From NCBI GenBank assembly GCA_023229685.1, contig JALNYT010000002.1, forward strand, positions 762,552-826,551: 64,000 nt of DNA, given 5' to 3'. The notes beneath the pieces are model-generated. The model searched no databases. It was not told where the DNA came from and saw nothing but the letters and a program-made list of their open reading frames with translations. Made by a program: the position numbers and the translations under genes. The DNA is from Sulfuritalea sp. Its GTDB lineage: Bacteria > Pseudomonadota > Gammaproteobacteria > Burkholderiales > Rhodocyclaceae. This document shows, one piece after another, positions 16,581-24,008 of the stretch (positions are counted from its first letter, which is position 1; every line of letters begins with the position of its first letter).

Positions 16581-17483
16581 ATGCTGAATTTCCTGCCGGC
16601 GCCGCTGATCGGTTTCATCGCGGCGCTACTGCTGGGACTCAACGCGCTGTTCTGGGTACCGATCCTGCTGCTGTTTGCGATCCTGAAGCTGATCCTGCCG
16701 TTCCGGGCCGTCCGCCTGCGCATCGACCCCATTCTGGTAGCCATTGCCGAGGTCTGGATTTCCGGCAACAGCGGCTGGATGACGCTGACCCAGCGCACCG
16801 CCTGGGATGTCGAAGGCATCGCCGGGCTTGATCCGCACAACTGGTATCTGGTCAACAGCAATCATCAGACCTGGGCCGACATTTTCGTGCTGCAGCACTT
16901 GTTCAACCGCCGCATTCCGCTGCTCAAGTTCTTTCTCAAGCAGCAGTTGAGGTGGGTGCCCGTCATGGGGCTGGCCTGGTGGGCGCTGGATTTTCCCTTC
17001 ATGCGCCGTCACAGCGAGGAATTCCTCAAGCAGCATCCGGAGATGCGCGGCAAGGATCAGGCGGCGACGCGCAAGGCCTGCGAGAAGTTTTCCCTGATCC
17101 CGACCAGCGTGATGAATTTTCTCGAAGGCACCCGCTACACGCCGGCCAAACATCAGCGCCAGCAATCGCCCTATCGGCACCTGCTCAAGCCCAAGGCGGG
17201 CGGCATCGCGCTGGCGCTCAACGCGATGGGCGACAAGTTTCAGGCGATTCTGGACGTCACCATCGTCTACCCCGACGGCGCGCCGAATTTCTGGGAATTC
17301 CTCTGCGGAAAACTGAAGCGGGTGATCGTTCGAGTCCAGCCCTTGCCGGTTCCGCAGCATCTGCTGAAAACCGATTACGCCGGCGATCCGGCGGTGCGCG
17401 AGGCCTTCCAGCGCTGGGTGCAGCAACTATGGCAAGACAAGGACGCGCAGATTTCGCGGTTGCTGGAAGCGGCACGACGCTGA
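16581..17483 (+). CDS. PlsC-type acyltransferase (YihG family)
   Basis: This is a 300-residue membrane-associated 1-acylglycerol-3-phosphate acyltransferase-like protein. Two hydrophobic segments at 5-45 anchor it; the catalytic motif NHQTWAD (NHxxxxD type) lies near 94-100 and the acceptor-site motif with FLEGTRYT near 177-184. The extra length and the KHQRQQSPYRHLLKPKAGG segment match E. coli YihG, which acts in phospholipid remodelling. ATG 16581 is 7 bp after matB, so it may be cotranscribed with the malonate genes, though no functional link is obvious. Confidence 0.85.
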   Translation: MLNFLPAPLIGFIAALLLGLNALFWVPILLLFAILKLILPFRAVRLRIDPILVAIAEVWISGNSGWMTLTQRTAWDVEGIAGLDPHNWYLVNSNHQTWADIFVLQHLFNRRIPLLKFFLKQQLRWVPVMGLAWWALDFPFMRRHSEEFLKQHPEMRGKDQAATRKACEKFSLIPTSVMNFLEGTRYTPAKHQRQQSPYRHLLKPKAGGIALALNAMGDKFQAILDVTIVYPDGAPNFWEFLCGKLKRVIVRVQPLPVPQHLLKTDYAGDPAVREAFQRWVQQLWQDKDAQISRLLEAARR

Positions 17484-17553
17484 AGCGCGGATGTGGCCGG
17501 TGGCGCGCAAGACCATCCGGTAAAATCGGACGCTTTGCCAAAGGAGACCGACA

Positions 17554-17766
17554 GTGACCGCCAAAGACAGCAATGGCAACGCCTTGAGCGATGGAGACAC
17601 GGTAACCCTGATCAAGGATCTGAAAGTGAAGGGCACGTCGGTGACCTTGAAGCGGGGCACCACGATCAAGAACATCCGGCTGACCGATGACGACGAAGAA
17701 GTCGAATGCAATGCCGAGAAGGTCAAGGGCCTGGTGCTCAAGACCTGCTTTCTGAAGAAGGCCTAA
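17554..17766 (+). CDS. PhnA-like small protein without zinc ribbon
   Basis: This is a 70-residue acidic/basic protein matching the C-terminal SH3-like part of PhnA (YjdM): DSNGNALSDGDTVTLIKDLKVKG and the VECNAEKVKGLVLKTCFLKK ending, quoted here in parts only as seen at residues 5-27 and 50-69. Full-length PhnA has about 110 residues with an N-terminal zinc ribbon, which is absent here. GTG 17554 has AAGGAGA six bases before it, so the short form is probably genuine. PhnA is not itself a phosphonate enzyme despite its name. Role unknown. Confidence 0.7.
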   Translation: MTAKDSNGNALSDGDTVTLIKDLKVKGTSVTLKRGTTIKNIRLTDDDEEVECNAEKVKGLVLKTCFLKKA

Positions 17767-17767
17767 A

Positions 17768-17785
17768 GCCCGCCTGCAACCGGGC
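17768..17785. terminator. Short hairpin between convergent genes
   Basis: GCCCG (17768-17772) pairs with CGGGC (17781-17785) across an 8-nt loop, two bases after the PhnA-like stop. On the minus strand it is followed by TTT only, so it is a weak intrinsic terminator candidate for either gene. Confidence 0.3.
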
Positions 17786-17808
17786 ATCTGCGCAACCCCG
17801 CCGGTTGC

Positions 17809-17830
17809 CGCCGCAGCGCCGGTGCCGACT
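17809..17830 (-). repeat. 22-bp dispersed repeat between convergent genes
   Basis: On the minus strand this reads AGTCGGCACCGG-CGCT-GCGGCG, one mismatch from consensus. It begins just past the stop of the RND permease gene and matches the 5332-5353 copy at 21 of 26 aligned bases including flanks. Confidence 0.55.
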
Positions 17831-17832
17831 CT

Positions 17833-20800
17833 TCAGGCGGCCTTTTTCCGACCGCTCAGGCGGTCGAGATAGAGATACACCACCGGTGTCAGATACAAGG
17901 TCAGGAACTGCGACAGCAGCAGGCCGCCGACCACGGCCAGGCCCAGCGGCCGCCTCACTTCGGCACCGGCGCCCCAGCCCACCGCAATCGGCAGCGTCCC
18001 CACCAGCGCGGCCATGGTGGTCATCATGATCGGCCGGAAGCGCACCATGCAGGCATCGAAAATAGCCTGCCGCGGGGCCATTCCGTCCTTGCGCTGCTTC
18101 TCCAGCGCAAAGTCGATCATCATGATCGCGTTTTTCTTGACGATGCCGACCAGCATGATGATGCCGACGAAGGCATAGAGGCTCAGATCGACGCGGAAGA
18201 TCAGCAGCGTCAGCAGGGCGCCGAGGCCCGCGGCGGGCAGCCCGGAGAGAATGGTGAGCGGGTGCACAAAGCTCTCGTAGAGAATGCCGAGCACGATATA
18301 CACCACCAGAATCGCGATCAGCAGCAGCACGCCCAGTCCCTTCAGCGAAGCCTCGAAGGCCTGCGCTGCGCCCTGCAGGCTGGTGGTGAGCGAGGCCGGC
18401 ATGTTCATCTCGCGCTCCATCTTGCGGATGCGATGCACCGCATCGCCCAGCGAAACGCCGGGCAGCAGATTGAAGGAGAGCGTCACCGAGGGCAACTGGC
18501 CCTGGTGGTTGACCGTCAGTGCCTGGGTGCCGCGGCTGATGCGCGCCACGGTATCGACCGGTACCAGTTTGCCAGTGCTGGAACGGACATGGATCTTCGC
18601 CAGCGTGGCCGGGTCGGCCTGGAGTTCGGGCGCGACTTCGAGGATCACCTGGTACTGGTTGGTGGCGGCGTAGATCGTCGATATCTGGCGCGAACTGAAC
18701 GCGCTTTGCAGTGCGTCTTCGATCTGGCCGATGCTGATGCCGAGCGGCGCCAACTTTTCGCGGTCGATGTCGAGCGCGATCACCGGGCTCTGATTCTTCA
18801 GATTGGTGTTGACGTCGACCAGGCCGGGCAGCTGGCGCAGGTGGTCGAGCAGGGTATCGTTCCAGCGGTAGAGTTCGGCCAGATCGGTGTCCTGCAGCGT
18901 GTATTGGAACTGTGCGTTGGTCACCTGGCCACCGATGCGGATCGGCGGCGGGTTCTGCATGAAGACGCGGATGCCGGGCACGGCGGCTAACTTGGGGCGC
19001 AGGCGGGCGATGATTTCGTCAGGGCCCTCCTTGCGCTCGCTGTGCGGTTTGAGGTTGAGCACCAGGGTGCCTGTGTTGGAGGTCGGACGCGGGCCGCTGG
19101 CGCCGACGAAGGATCCCAGCGTGAGCACGCTCGGATCCTGGGCAAGGATATCTGCTACCGTGCGCTGTCGCTGCATCATTGCCGGGAAGGAAATGTCCTG
19201 CGGGCCTTCGGTAGAGGCAATGATCTGCCCCGTATCGCCGCTGGGCAGAAAGTCCTTGGGCACCGCGCCAAAGATCAGCGCGGTGGCGATCAGGGTGAGG
19301 ACGAAGGAGAGCATGACCCACAGCGGTCGCGCCAGGCACCAACTCAGCGAGCGGCGGTAGGCGTTCAGCAGCGCCTCGAAGAAACGCTCGAAGGCCATGA
19401 AGACCGGGCCATGCTGCTCCGGCGCGGCGTGTTTCAGGTAGCGGCTGCACAGCATCGGCGTCAACGTCAGCGAGACGAAGCCGGAGACCAGGATCGCGGC
19501 GCAGATGGTGACGGCGAACTCGTGCAGCAGGCGGCCGACGATGCCGCTCATGAACAGCACCGGAATGAAGACGGCGATCAGCGACAGCGTCATCGACATG
19601 ATGGTGAAGCCGATTTCGCGCGCACCGAGGATCGCCGCCTGGAAAGGTTCTTCGCCGTTTTCGATATGGCGGATGATGTTCTCCAGCATGACGATCGCGT
19701 CGTCGACGACGAAGCCCACCGACAGCGTGAGCGCCAGCAGCGAGAGGTTGTCGAGGCTGTAGCCCAGTGCGTACATGACGGCGAAGGTGCCGATCACCGA
19801 GATCGGCAAGGCCAGCGCCGGAATGATCGTCGCCGACAGATTGCGCAGGAACATCAGGATCACCAGGATCACCAGGAAGCCGGCGAGAATCAGCGTGAAT
19901 TGCACGTCGTTGATGGCCTCGCGGATCGAAACGCTGCGGTCGTAGTGCACCTGCAGTTCGATCGAGGCCGGCAGATTGGCCTGGAATGCCGGCAACACGC
20001 GCTTGATCGCGGCTACGGTTTCGATCGTGTTCGATCCCGGCTGACGAAATACCGCCAGCATGATGGTGCGCCGGTCGTTGAACCAGGCGGCGACCTTGGC
20101 GTTCTCCACGCTGTCGATGACCTTTGCCAGCTCTTCCAGCTTCACCGGCGCGCCGTTGCGCCAGGCCACGGTCAGGGGACGATAGGCCGCCGCGTCGAGC
20201 AATTGGCCGTTGGCTTGCAGCGCAAAGCTCTGCCGCGTGCCGTCGAGCGTGCCCAGCGGCAGGTTGACATTGGCATTCTTGACCGCCGCCTGCAATTCGT
20301 CGATGCCGATGCCGCGCGAGCTGAGCTGGGCCGGATCGGCCTGTATGCGAACAGCGTATTTCTGCGAACCGAAGACATTGACCTGGGCGACGCCGGGCAG
20401 CGTCGACAGGCGCTGCGCGAGCTGGGTTTCGGCATACTCGTTGACCACCCAGGTCGGCAGCGTGGTCGAGTTCATGGCGATGTAGAAAATGGCGAAATCC
20501 GCCGGATTGACCTTGCGGAAGGAGGGCGGCGTCGGCATGTCCGGCGGCAACTTGCGCTGCGCGGCGGCGATGGCGGACTGCACGTCCTGCGCGGCGGCAT
20601 CGATGCTGCGGTCGAGCGCAAACTGCAGCGTGATGGTGGAGGTGCCCTGGGCGCTGGTCGAGGTCATCGAGTCGAGGCCGGAAATCGTCGAGAACTGGCC
20701 TTCGAGCGGGGTGGCGACCGCGGCAGCCATGGTTTCCGGCGAGGCCCCGGGCAACTGGGCAGTGACCGAGATGGTCGGGAAATCGATGCTCGGCAGTTCG

Positions 20801-20904
20801 GACACCGGCAGCGCGCGATAGGCAATGACGCCGAAGATGAGGAACGCGGCCATCAGCAGCGTGGTCATCACCGGCCGGCGGATGCACAGCTCTGACAACT
20901 GCAT
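17833..20904 (-). CDS. RND multidrug efflux permease (HAE-1, MdtB/MdtC-like)
   Basis: This 1023-residue inner-membrane proton antiporter forms the pump of a tripartite efflux system. It has 12 predicted helices and two large periplasmic loops. The proton-relay aspartate pair lies in GFVVDDAIVMLENI near residue 395-408, and the N-terminal FIxRPV-like start (CIRRPVMTTLL) is typical. IDFPTISV and LSTLPGVAQV segments place it nearer MdtB/MdtC than AcrB. It lies 9 bp after its adaptor gene on the same strand. No TolC-type outer-membrane gene is in the window, so a channel from elsewhere would be used. Substrates unknown. Confidence 0.92.
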   Translation of the reverse strand: MQLSELCIRRPVMTTLLMAAFLIFGVIAYRALPVSELPSIDFPTISVTAQLPGASPETMAAAVATPLEGQFSTISGLDSMTSTSAQGTSTITLQFALDRSIDAAAQDVQSAIAAAQRKLPPDMPTPPSFRKVNPADFAIFYIAMNSTTLPTWVVNEYAETQLAQRLSTLPGVAQVNVFGSQKYAVRIQADPAQLSSRGIGIDELQAAVKNANVNLPLGTLDGTRQSFALQANGQLLDAAAYRPLTVAWRNGAPVKLEELAKVIDSVENAKVAAWFNDRRTIMLAVFRQPGSNTIETVAAIKRVLPAFQANLPASIELQVHYDRSVSIREAINDVQFTLILAGFLVILVILMFLRNLSATIIPALALPISVIGTFAVMYALGYSLDNLSLLALTLSVGFVVDDAIVMLENIIRHIENGEEPFQAAILGAREIGFTIMSMTLSLIAVFIPVLFMSGIVGRLLHEFAVTICAAILVSGFVSLTLTPMLCSRYLKHAAPEQHGPVFMAFERFFEALLNAYRRSLSWCLARPLWVMLSFVLTLIATALIFGAVPKDFLPSGDTGQIIASTEGPQDISFPAMMQRQRTVADILAQDPSVLTLGSFVGASGPRPTSNTGTLVLNLKPHSERKEGPDEIIARLRPKLAAVPGIRVFMQNPPPIRIGGQVTNAQFQYTLQDTDLAELYRWNDTLLDHLRQLPGLVDVNTNLKNQSPVIALDIDREKLAPLGISIGQIEDALQSAFSSRQISTIYAATNQYQVILEVAPELQADPATLAKIHVRSSTGKLVPVDTVARISRGTQALTVNHQGQLPSVTLSFNLLPGVSLGDAVHRIRKMEREMNMPASLTTSLQGAAQAFEASLKGLGVLLLIAILVVYIVLGILYESFVHPLTILSGLPAAGLGALLTLLIFRVDLSLYAFVGIIMLVGIVKKNAIMMIDFALEKQRKDGMAPRQAIFDACMVRFRPIMMTTMAALVGTLPIAVGWGAGAEVRRPLGLAVVGGLLLSQFLTLYLTPVVYLYLDRLSGRKKAA

Positions 20905-20913
20905 CGCGGTTTC

Positions 20914-22095
20914 CTAGTTGGGTTTGCCGGTTGCGGCGGGGGTGCCGGCTTTGACCGGCGTGCCTTCCGGGGCGGCGTCGACGGCCTTTACCCGAGCCCC
21001 GGCCGTCAGCCGCAGGTGGCCTTCGGTGACGACCGTTTCACCGCCGGCAAGGCCCTCGGCGATGATCGCGAAGCGCTGCTGTACAGAGGCGACGCGGACC
21101 TTGCGCAGGTCGACGCTGCCGTCTTCCTTGGCCACGAACAGGAAGCTGCCTTCGGCTCCCTGTTGCACCGCCTCGGCGGGGATCACCACCGCCTCCTTCA
21201 GGGTATCCAGCACCAGGCTCACAGTGACGAACTGGCCGGGCGCGAGCTTTTCATCTTCATTGGGCAGAATGGCCTTGAGCTGGATGGTGCCCGTCGCCAC
21301 GTCGACGCCGTTATCGAGAAAGCGCACATCGCCCTCCCAGGCGGCATCGCTGCCGGGCAGCGAAATTGCCGCTTTCATCGACTTCTTGTCGGAGCGCATG
21401 CCGGCCTGCAATTGCGGCAGATACTTTTCCGGGACGGCGAAGCCCACATACAGGGGGCGCACGCGATTGACCATGGCCAGCGCCGTATCATTGACCTTCA
21501 CCGCCGTGCCGGGGAACACCAGTTTGGCGCCGACCACGCCGACCAACGGCGCCTTGATCGTCGTGTATGACAACTGCAGGCGGGCGAGTTCGACCGCGGC
21601 CTCGTCGGCCCTGGCTACGGATTCTGCAGCGACGGCCGTGGTGCGCATCTCGCCGACTTTTTCTTCCGAGACAAAGCCCTTGGCGCGCAGCGCAATGTAG
21701 CGCTCGACATCGGCGTGCGCCTTGGCCAGTTGGGCCTGGCTCTTCGCCAGATTGGCCGCAGCCTGGTTGAGCCTGGCCTGAAAGTCGGCCGGGTCGAGCC
21801 GCAGCAGGACATCGCCTTGCCGCACGTGCTGGCCTTCGGTGAAGGTCACGCTTTGCACCTGACCGTCGACCCGCGACTTGAGGGTGACCGTCTCGTAGGC
21901 CTCGGTGCGACCGGTGAATTCGAGTCGCAATGGCATGTCGCGGACGACTGCTTTGGCCAGCCGGACCGGCACCGGGGGCGATGCCTGTCCTTTGGCGCCG
22001 GCGGCGGGTGTTTCGGGCTTGGTAAAGTACCACGCCGCCCCGCCGCCGCCGGCCAGCACGGCGGCAATGAGCAGAATGGTGCGGGTCTGGGTCAT
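20914..22095 (-). CDS. RND efflux periplasmic adaptor (membrane fusion protein)
   Basis: This is a 393-residue adaptor that links the RND permease to an outer-membrane channel. Residues 7-23 form the N-terminal membrane anchor; there is no lipoprotein cysteine at a signal cleavage site. A biotinyl/lipoyl-like half (about 70-90, LKSRVDGQVQSV), a coiled-coil hairpin (about 100-165) and beta-barrel domains (about 190-340) follow. The C-terminus is Ala/Pro/Lys rich. It lies 16 bp after lysA on the same strand, so it may be read through from the lptM-lysA promoter, an odd partner for an efflux operon. Confidence 0.9.
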   Translation of the reverse strand: MTQTRTILLIAAVLAGGGGAAWYFTKPETPAAGAKGQASPPVPVRLAKAVVRDMPLRLEFTGRTEAYETVTLKSRVDGQVQSVTFTEGQHVRQGDVLLRLDPADFQARLNQAAANLAKSQAQLAKAHADVERYIALRAKGFVSEEKVGEMRTTAVAAESVARADEAAVELARLQLSYTTIKAPLVGVVGAKLVFPGTAVKVNDTALAMVNRVRPLYVGFAVPEKYLPQLQAGMRSDKKSMKAAISLPGSDAAWEGDVRFLDNGVDVATGTIQLKAILPNEDEKLAPGQFVTVSLVLDTLKEAVVIPAEAVQQGAEGSFLFVAKEDGSVDLRKVRVASVQQRFAIIAEGLAGGETVVTEGHLRLTAGARVKAVDAAPEGTPVKAGTPAATGKPN

Positions 22096-22111
22096 GGGCG
22101 GACGGGCCTTC

Positions 22112-23428
22112 TCAAGGTAGCAGGGATTCGAGGGCGAACAGTTGCGGAATTTCTTCGCGGCGACGGATCAGATGCACGGCATCGCCGTCGATCATGACTT
22201 CGGCGGCGCGTGGCCGCGTGTTGTAGTTCGATGCCATCGACATGCCGTAGGCGCCTGCCGAGAGGATGGCGAGCAGATCGCCCTCCTTCAGCGCGAGCTG
22301 ACGGTCATGGCCGAGAAAATCACCCGACTCGCAGACCGGACCGACGATTTCGTAGCTCATTGGCGTCCCTGCCGCCGTGCCGGTCGCCGTGTCGGACTCT
22401 GTCTGCCCGGGATTCCGCTTCGCGGGCGGGCAAGCACCGACTCTTACGATGTCGTGCCAGGCGTCATACAGCGCGGGACGCATCAGGTCGTTCATCGCGG
22501 CATCGACCACGGCAAAGTGTTTTTCGGCGCCGGACTTCAGCACTTCAACGCGGGTCAGCAGCAGCCCGGCATTGCCGACCAGCGAGCGGCCGGGTTCGAA
22601 CACCAGCTTTTCGCGGCGTGCGGCCAACTTCTCCAGCATCGGTGCGAGATAGTCGGACGCTGCCGGCGCCGGCTCGTCGGCGTGGTATTGAATGCCCATG
22701 CCGCCACCGAGGTCGATGTGCTCCAGCGCAATCCCTGCGGCGGCAAGACGATCGACCAGCGCCAGCACCTTGTCGGCCGCCTCGGCCGCCGGCGCCGGGT
22801 CGAGCAGCTGCGAGCCGATGTGGCAGTCGATGCCCTTCACCGCGATATGCGGCAGCGCGGCGGCGCGGCGGTAGAGCTCGAAGGCGTCGCCGAAGGCAAC
22901 GCCGAACTTGGCGGTTTTGAGGCCGGTGGAAATATAGGGATGGGTCTTCGCGTCGACATCGGGATTTACACGCAGCGAGACCGGCGCACGGCGGCCGACA
23001 GCGCCCGCGACTTCACTGAGCTGATCGAGTTCGCTGGCTGATTCGACATTGAAGCAGTGGATGCCGGCCTCCAGTGCCGCGCGCATTTCCGCACGCGATT
23101 TGCCGACGCCGGAAAACACGATCTTGTCGGCGGCGCCGCCGGCGGCCAGTACGCGCGCCAGTTCGCCGCCCGAGACGATATCGAAACCGGCGCCGAGCCG
23201 GGCGAATACATTCAGGATGGCGAGATTGGAATTGGCCTTGACCGCATAGCAGATCAGCGATCGGTCGGCCAGACCATGAGCCTGCAGCGCGTCGCGATAG
23301 GCCGCATAGGCCGCGGTGAGCGCGGCTCGCGAATACACGTAGCACGGGGTGCCGAAGCGCGCGGCGACGTCGGCCAGGGCAACGCCCTCGACGTGCAGGC
23401 CGTCCTGGTGCATGACGCCCAGACTCAT
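22112..23428 (-). CDS. lysA: Diaminopimelate decarboxylase
   Basis: LysA decarboxylates meso-diaminopimelate to L-lysine, the last step of the pathway, using pyridoxal phosphate. It has 438 residues. The PLP lysine is in YAVKANSN (about Lys64), the HIGSQ motif lies near 209-213, the PLP phosphate-binding GGGMGI near 251-256, and the active-site cysteine in GPVCESGDFLG. Between YDAWHDIV and YEIVGPVC there are about 20 more residues than in Pseudomonas LysA. This extra stretch is Pro/Thr/Gly rich and is encoded by a palindromic repeat element (22404-22442), so it looks like an in-frame insertion into a surface loop. The start overlaps the lptM stop by 4 bp. Confidence 0.95.
   Translation of the reverse strand: MSLGVMHQDGLHVEGVALADVAARFGTPCYVYSRAALTAAYAAYRDALQAHGLADRSLICYAVKANSNLAILNVFARLGAGFDIVSGGELARVLAAGGAADKIVFSGVGKSRAEMRAALEAGIHCFNVESASELDQLSEVAGAVGRRAPVSLRVNPDVDAKTHPYISTGLKTAKFGVAFGDAFELYRRAAALPHIAVKGIDCHIGSQLLDPAPAAEAADKVLALVDRLAAAGIALEHIDLGGGMGIQYHADEPAPAASDYLAPMLEKLAARREKLVFEPGRSLVGNAGLLLTRVEVLKSGAEKHFAVVDAAMNDLMRPALYDAWHDIVRVGACPPAKRNPGQTESDTATGTAAGTPMSYEIVGPVCESGDFLGHDRQLALKEGDLLAILSAGAYGMSMASNYNTRPRAAEVMIDGDAVHLIRRREEIPQLFALESLLP
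22404..22442 (-). repeat. Palindromic repeat element inside lysA
   Basis: The hairpin 22404-22432 has outer arms TGCCC/GGGCA and an inner stem CCGC/GCGG with a TTC loop. It contains GGGATTCCGCTTCGCGGGC, shared with lptM at 18 of 19 bases. On the minus strand the arm AGTCGGTGCT (22442 to 22433) directly precedes it. It encodes part of an extra loop in LysA. Confidence 0.65.
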
Positions 23429-23640
23429 TGGCGAGGTTCTGTTGCTTTGTTGGTATTATCGGCCGCAGGAGTCGGCATTGGTGCGCTTTGCGTACATGGG
23501 ATTCCGCTTTGCGGGCATGTAACGGCGGCCTTGACCGCGGGAAGTTCCGGCGGTGGCAGCGTGAGCGGGGTCTTGGTGCCGCAGGCGGCGAGGGTCGTCA
23601 GGGCGACCAGGGCGGCGAGAAACGGTTGAATCAGACGCAT
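23425..23640 (-). CDS. lptM: LptM-like small lipoprotein (YifL family)
   Basis: This is a 71-residue lipoprotein whose lipobox leads to Cys20 in the LTTLAACG segment, followed by the GTKTPLTLPPPE stretch typical of LptM/YifL. LptM helps mature the LptD/LptE lipopolysaccharide translocon at the outer membrane. The lptM-lysA neighbourhood beside cyaY is standard. The C-terminal half (about residues 38-60) is encoded by a second copy of the palindromic element found in lysA, read in a different frame, so the tail is longer than usual and probably not conserved. The start faces cyaY across 41 bp. Confidence 0.85.
   Translation of the reverse strand: MRLIQPFLAALVALTTLAACGTKTPLTLPPPELPAVKAAVTCPQSGIPCTQSAPMPTPAADNTNKATEPRQ
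23470..23521 (+). repeat. Palindromic repeat element inside lptM
   Basis: The arm AGTCGGCATTGG (from 23470) leads to a hairpin at 23493-23521 with outer arms TACATG/CATGTA, inner stem CCGC/GCGG and loop TTT. The core GGGATTCCGCTTTGCGGGC matches the lysA copy at 18 of 19 bases, while the outer arms differ in sequence yet both stay paired. Confidence 0.65.
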
Positions 23641-23681
23641 GGCAGATGAGAGTCTATTCGGACAAGGGATGGTAACACGCG

Positions 23682-24008
23682 ATGGATGAGCGGGAATTCA
23701 TGACAGCGGCCGATGCTGAGCTGGCGCGCATCGAGACGGCGCTGGAGGCGGCGAGTGAAAGCGATGTCGCCGATTTCGATTTTGAAATGAAACCTGGCGG
23801 CGTGATCGAGATCGAGTTCGCCAACGGCTCGAAGATCATCCTGAATCGACACGCTGCCGCGCGCGAGATCTGGCTGGCGGCGAAATCGGGCGGTTATCAC
23901 TTCCGTCCCGAGGGCGGCAGGTGGCTGGGCACGCGCGACGGCGAAGAATTGATGGTGGCCTTGTCGCGCACCCTGTCCGAACAGGCCGGCGTCAGGGTTG
24001 TGCTCTAG
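23682..24008 (+). CDS. cyaY: Frataxin-like iron-sulfur protein CyaY
   Basis: CyaY binds iron and modulates iron-sulfur cluster assembly with IscS. It has 108 residues. The acidic first helix (ADAELARIETALEAA, residues 8-22) is followed by the DVADFDFEMK and VIEIEFANGSKIILNRHAAAREIW segments (the latter spans 46-69), the beta sheet of the frataxin fold, with a conserved Trp near residue 69. It is divergent from lptM and overlaps the mrcA stop tail to tail by 3 bp. Confidence 0.93.
   Translation: MDEREFMTAADAELARIETALEAASESDVADFDFEMKPGGVIEIEFANGSKIILNRHAAAREIWLAAKSGGYHFRPEGGRWLGTRDGEELMVALSRTLSEQAGVRVVL

Noticed and set aside
19042..20895. 617-codon open frame on the plus strand
   Set aside because: Antisense to the RND permease; no start site or domain.
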